A stretch of 34,250 nucleotides of DNA from Kineosporia sp. R_H_3 (GTDB lineage Bacteria; Actinomycetota; Actinomycetes; Actinomycetales; Kineosporiaceae): assembly GCF_002198675.1 (NCBI RefSeq), contig NZ_MWLL01000116.1:41362-75611 (forward strand), in the 5' to 3' direction. The notes under the pieces were generated by a model. It did no database searches, was not told the DNA's origin, and saw nothing but the letters and a program-made list of their open reading frames with translations. Below, in pieces: positions 32,513 through 34,250 of the stretch (its first letter is position 1; each line of letters begins with the position of its first letter). A program made the position numbers and the translations under genes.

Positions 32513-33079
32513 GTGGACGCCCGTGGACGCCTCGACCCCCTCGACGCCGCCCTCGTCACGCTGCTCGCCGAGGAGCCGCGCACGAGCGTGCTCGAGGCCG
32601 CGCGCCGGCTCCAGGTGGCCCGCGGCACCGTCCAGGCCCGCCTCGACCGGCTGCAGCGCGAGGGCGTCGTCACCGGCTTCGGCCCGGACGTGGACCCGGG
32701 CGCCCTCGGCTACCCGGTGACGGCGTTCTGCTCGGTCGAGATCCGGCAGCGCGCGGGCGACGAGACCGGGCCGTCGGGCCGGGCCCGGACCCCGACGACG
32801 CACGACGCCGTCGCCGCGCACCTCGCCGGGGTGCCCGAGGTGCTCGAGGCCCACACCGTGACCGGCGCCGCCGACCTGCTCGTGCGGGTCGTCGCCCGGT
32901 CGAACGCCGACCTCCAGCGCGTCATCGACCGGGTCCTGGAGAGCCCGCACGTCGTCCGGCTGTCGACGACGATCGTGCTCGCGACGCCGCTGCCGCACCG
33001 GACGCTGCCGCTCGTCCAGGCGACGGGGCGGGCGACCGGGCAGCCCCCGGAGCCGTCGGGAACTCATCCGTTCGGGTGA
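32513..33079 (+). CDS. Lrp/AsnC family transcriptional regulator
   Basis: A 188-residue regulator. The N-terminal helix-turn-helix (about 6-55: LDPLDAALVTLLAEEPRTSVLEAARRLQVARGTVQARLDRLQREGVV) is followed by a RAM/ligand domain (about 60-165: GYPVTAFCSVEI, VPEVLEAHTVTGAADLLVRVVARSNADLQRVIDRVL). The RAM domain carries an extra loop of about 18 residues (RAGDETGPSGRARTPTTHD). GTG at 32513 has CAGGAT 7 bases upstream and no ribosome binding site. It diverges from the FAD oxidoreductase gene, the usual set-up for Lrp-type local control. Its stop codon lies inside a 24-base palindrome. Confidence 0.92.
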   Translation: MDARGRLDPLDAALVTLLAEEPRTSVLEAARRLQVARGTVQARLDRLQREGVVTGFGPDVDPGALGYPVTAFCSVEIRQRAGDETGPSGRARTPTTHDAVAAHLAGVPEVLEAHTVTGAADLLVRVVARSNADLQRVIDRVLESPHVVRLSTTIVLATPLPHRTLPLVQATGRATGQPPEPSGTHPFG

Positions 33080-33091
33080 TCACCCGAACGG
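33068..33091. promoter_or_regulatory. 24-bp perfect palindrome
   Basis: CCGTTCGGGTGA followed by its exact complement TCACCCGAACGG. It covers the stop codon of the Lrp gene. As RNA it forms a 10-bp stem with a GATC loop and could end the Lrp transcript; as DNA it lies directly upstream of a motility-type promoter and could be an operator. Confidence 0.8.
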
Positions 33092-33092
33092 C

Positions 33093-33120
33093 TCAAGGTT
33101 TCGCCCCGACCTGCCGACAA
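33093..33120 (+). promoter_or_regulatory. Sigma-28/WhiG-like promoter of the PAS-GGDEF gene
   Basis: TCAA (33093-33096), 16 bases, GCCGACAA (33113-33120). The flagellar sigma factor FliA and its relative WhiG use TAAA-N15/16-GCCGATAA; this site matches seven of eight -10 bases. The expected transcript start near 33127 leaves a leader of under 40 bases to the ATG at 33164. Confidence 0.6.
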
Positions 33121-33163
33121 CGGTCCGGACACCGGTCACGGATCGCGGACGGCGGGAGGACGC

Positions 33164-34231
33164 ATGCTGGTGGTGGTGGCGACGACCCTGCTCGCCCTGG
33201 TCGCGACGGGGGCGGCGGTCGTGGCGTGGACGGTCGCCGTCCGGCGCGCGCACGAGGCCCGGCAGGCGGTGGCGACGGCGACCGCGTACCGGGCCGTGTT
33301 CGACCACGCGCTCGTCGGGATCGCGGTACTCGCGGCGGACGACGCCGGGCCGGCCCCGGTCTGGCGGGTCGAGGACGCCAACCCCGCGTTCGGGCACCTG
33401 CTCTGCCGCGAGGTGGCCGGCACCGCCTGGCCCGACCTGCTCGCCGCGGCCGACGCGGACGACGCCGCCCGCACCCTCGCCGCGCTCGCCGACGGGCGGC
33501 TGTCCGCCTGGCACGGCGAGCACGCCGTCGAGATCGCCGGCCGCACCCGGAGCATGCACGTCTCGATGGCCCCGCTGCCGACCCCGGCCGGCGGGCCGCG
33601 CCGGCTCGCCGTCCACGTCGTCGACGTCACCGACCGGGTCAGCGAGCAGACCCGGCTGCGCGACCTCGCGCTGCACGACGCGCTCACCGGGCTGCCGAAC
33701 CGGGCCCTGCTCGCCGACCGGCTCGACCTCGCCCTCGCCGGGACCCGGCGCACCGGCGGCCGGGTCCTCGTCGCGTTCTGCGACCTCGACGATTTCAAGA
33801 CCGTCAACGACACCTCCGGCCACGCCGCGGGCGACCACGTCCTCGTGACCGTGGCGCACCGGCTGCGGGAGGCGGTCCGGCCGGCCGACACCGTGGCCCG
33901 GGTCGGCGGCGACGAGTTCGTCGTCCTGTGCCCGGACGTCCCCGACGAGGCCGTCGCCCACGACATCGCCGGGCGGCTCCTCGCGGCGCTGCGCACCCCG
34001 GTGCTGCTCGACGGGACCGCCTGCCACCGGGGCGGGAGCATCGGCGTGGCGCTGTCCGCCGCGGGCCGCGGCACCGACGCCTCCGCGCTGCTCCAGGCCG
34101 CCGACATCGCGATGTACCGGGCCAAGCGCTCCGGCAAGAGCGCGGCCCACCTGCTCATCCTCGCGGACGACGAGGACGTCTTCGTCGACGGCGTCGTCGA
34201 CGTCCGCGGTGCCGACCGGCTCAGCGCCTGA
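33164..34231 (+). CDS. Membrane-tethered PAS-GGDEF diguanylate cyclase
   Basis: A 355-residue protein. One N-terminal membrane helix (about 2-26) is followed by a PAS domain (about 38-160: YRAVFDHALVGIAVL, WRVEDANPAFGHLL) and a GGDEF domain starting LHDALTGLPNRALLADRL. The active site GGDEF is at 248-252 and the RxxD inhibitory site at 239-242, both intact, with CDLDDFKTVNDTSGHAAGD for metal and GTP. There is no EAL domain. It should make cyclic di-GMP in response to a signal sensed by the PAS domain. ATG at 33164 has GGGAGGA 3 bases upstream. The sigma-28-like promoter in front suggests it is made together with the flagellar regulon. Confidence 0.93.
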   Translation: MLVVVATTLLALVATGAAVVAWTVAVRRAHEARQAVATATAYRAVFDHALVGIAVLAADDAGPAPVWRVEDANPAFGHLLCREVAGTAWPDLLAAADADDAARTLAALADGRLSAWHGEHAVEIAGRTRSMHVSMAPLPTPAGGPRRLAVHVVDVTDRVSEQTRLRDLALHDALTGLPNRALLADRLDLALAGTRRTGGRVLVAFCDLDDFKTVNDTSGHAAGDHVLVTVAHRLREAVRPADTVARVGGDEFVVLCPDVPDEAVAHDIAGRLLAALRTPVLLDGTACHRGGSIGVALSAAGRGTDASALLQAADIAMYRAKRSGKSAAHLLILADDEDVFVDGVVDVRGADRLSA

Positions 34232-34250
34232 CCCACCCGGCCGCCCGACC

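Overview
The window is about 34 kb of very GC-rich DNA (roughly 75% G+C by eye, almost every third codon position G or C) from an actinomycete chromosome. The gene order clpS - DUF2017 - murI - metallo-beta-lactamase fold protein - rph - rdgB is an actinobacterial signature. Short -10-only promoters that place the start codon at or next to the mRNA 5' end, ABC sugar importers without their own ATPase, and a probable motility-sigma promoter in front of a diguanylate cyclase suggest a flagellated Micrococcales- or Kineosporiales-like organism. The sequence alone does not fix the genus. I see no tRNA, rRNA, CRISPR, insertion sequence or prophage, and no gene-free stretch over 300 bases.

Layout. 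45-4220 (minus): a fasciclin lipoprotein and two paralogous membrane-anchored molybdopterin oxidoreductases, one behind a SigK-like leaderless promoter. 4418-6091 (plus): a PBP4-type D,D-carboxypeptidase. 6113-8709 (minus): a NarL-type response regulator and its membrane histidine kinase. 8839-9435 (plus): a small membrane protein whose 3' end overlaps rdgB. 9374-15839 (minus): the conserved block rdgB, rph, MBL protein, murI, DUF2017, clpS, with an inserted pair (AMP-dependent acyl-CoA ligase and amidohydrolase) between rph and the MBL gene. 15948-16891 (plus): a 73-residue helix-turn-helix protein and a stand-alone Clp N-domain protein, diverging from clpS and controlled by two 16-bp palindromes that cover the -35 and -10. 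16942-18892 (plus): pncB and pncA for NAD salvage, then an unrecognised 286-residue gene. 19852-22530 (minus): an RDD membrane protein and a cytosolic GGDEF cyclase. 22679-30254: a divergent ROK repressor and an N-acetylglucosamine-type operon (binding protein, two permeases, ROK kinase, nagA, nagB). 30446-30973: a secreted His/Asp/Gly-rich repeat protein. 31040-33079: a GlcD-like FAD oxidoreductase convergent with the previous gene (strong hairpin between) and divergent from an Lrp/AsnC regulator. 33164-34231: a PAS-GGDEF cyclase preceded by a 24-bp perfect palindrome and a sigma-28/WhiG-like promoter.

How they fit. The GlcNAc operon forms a complete import-phosphorylate-deacetylate-deaminate route except for the transport ATPase, which in this lineage is usually a shared MsiK-type protein encoded elsewhere. 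The most distinctive local system is the HTH/Clp-N pair beside clpS: ClpS normally docks on the N-domain of ClpC/ClpA, so a free N-domain protein encoded divergently from it, under a tight palindromic switch, suggests a modulator of Clp proteolysis.
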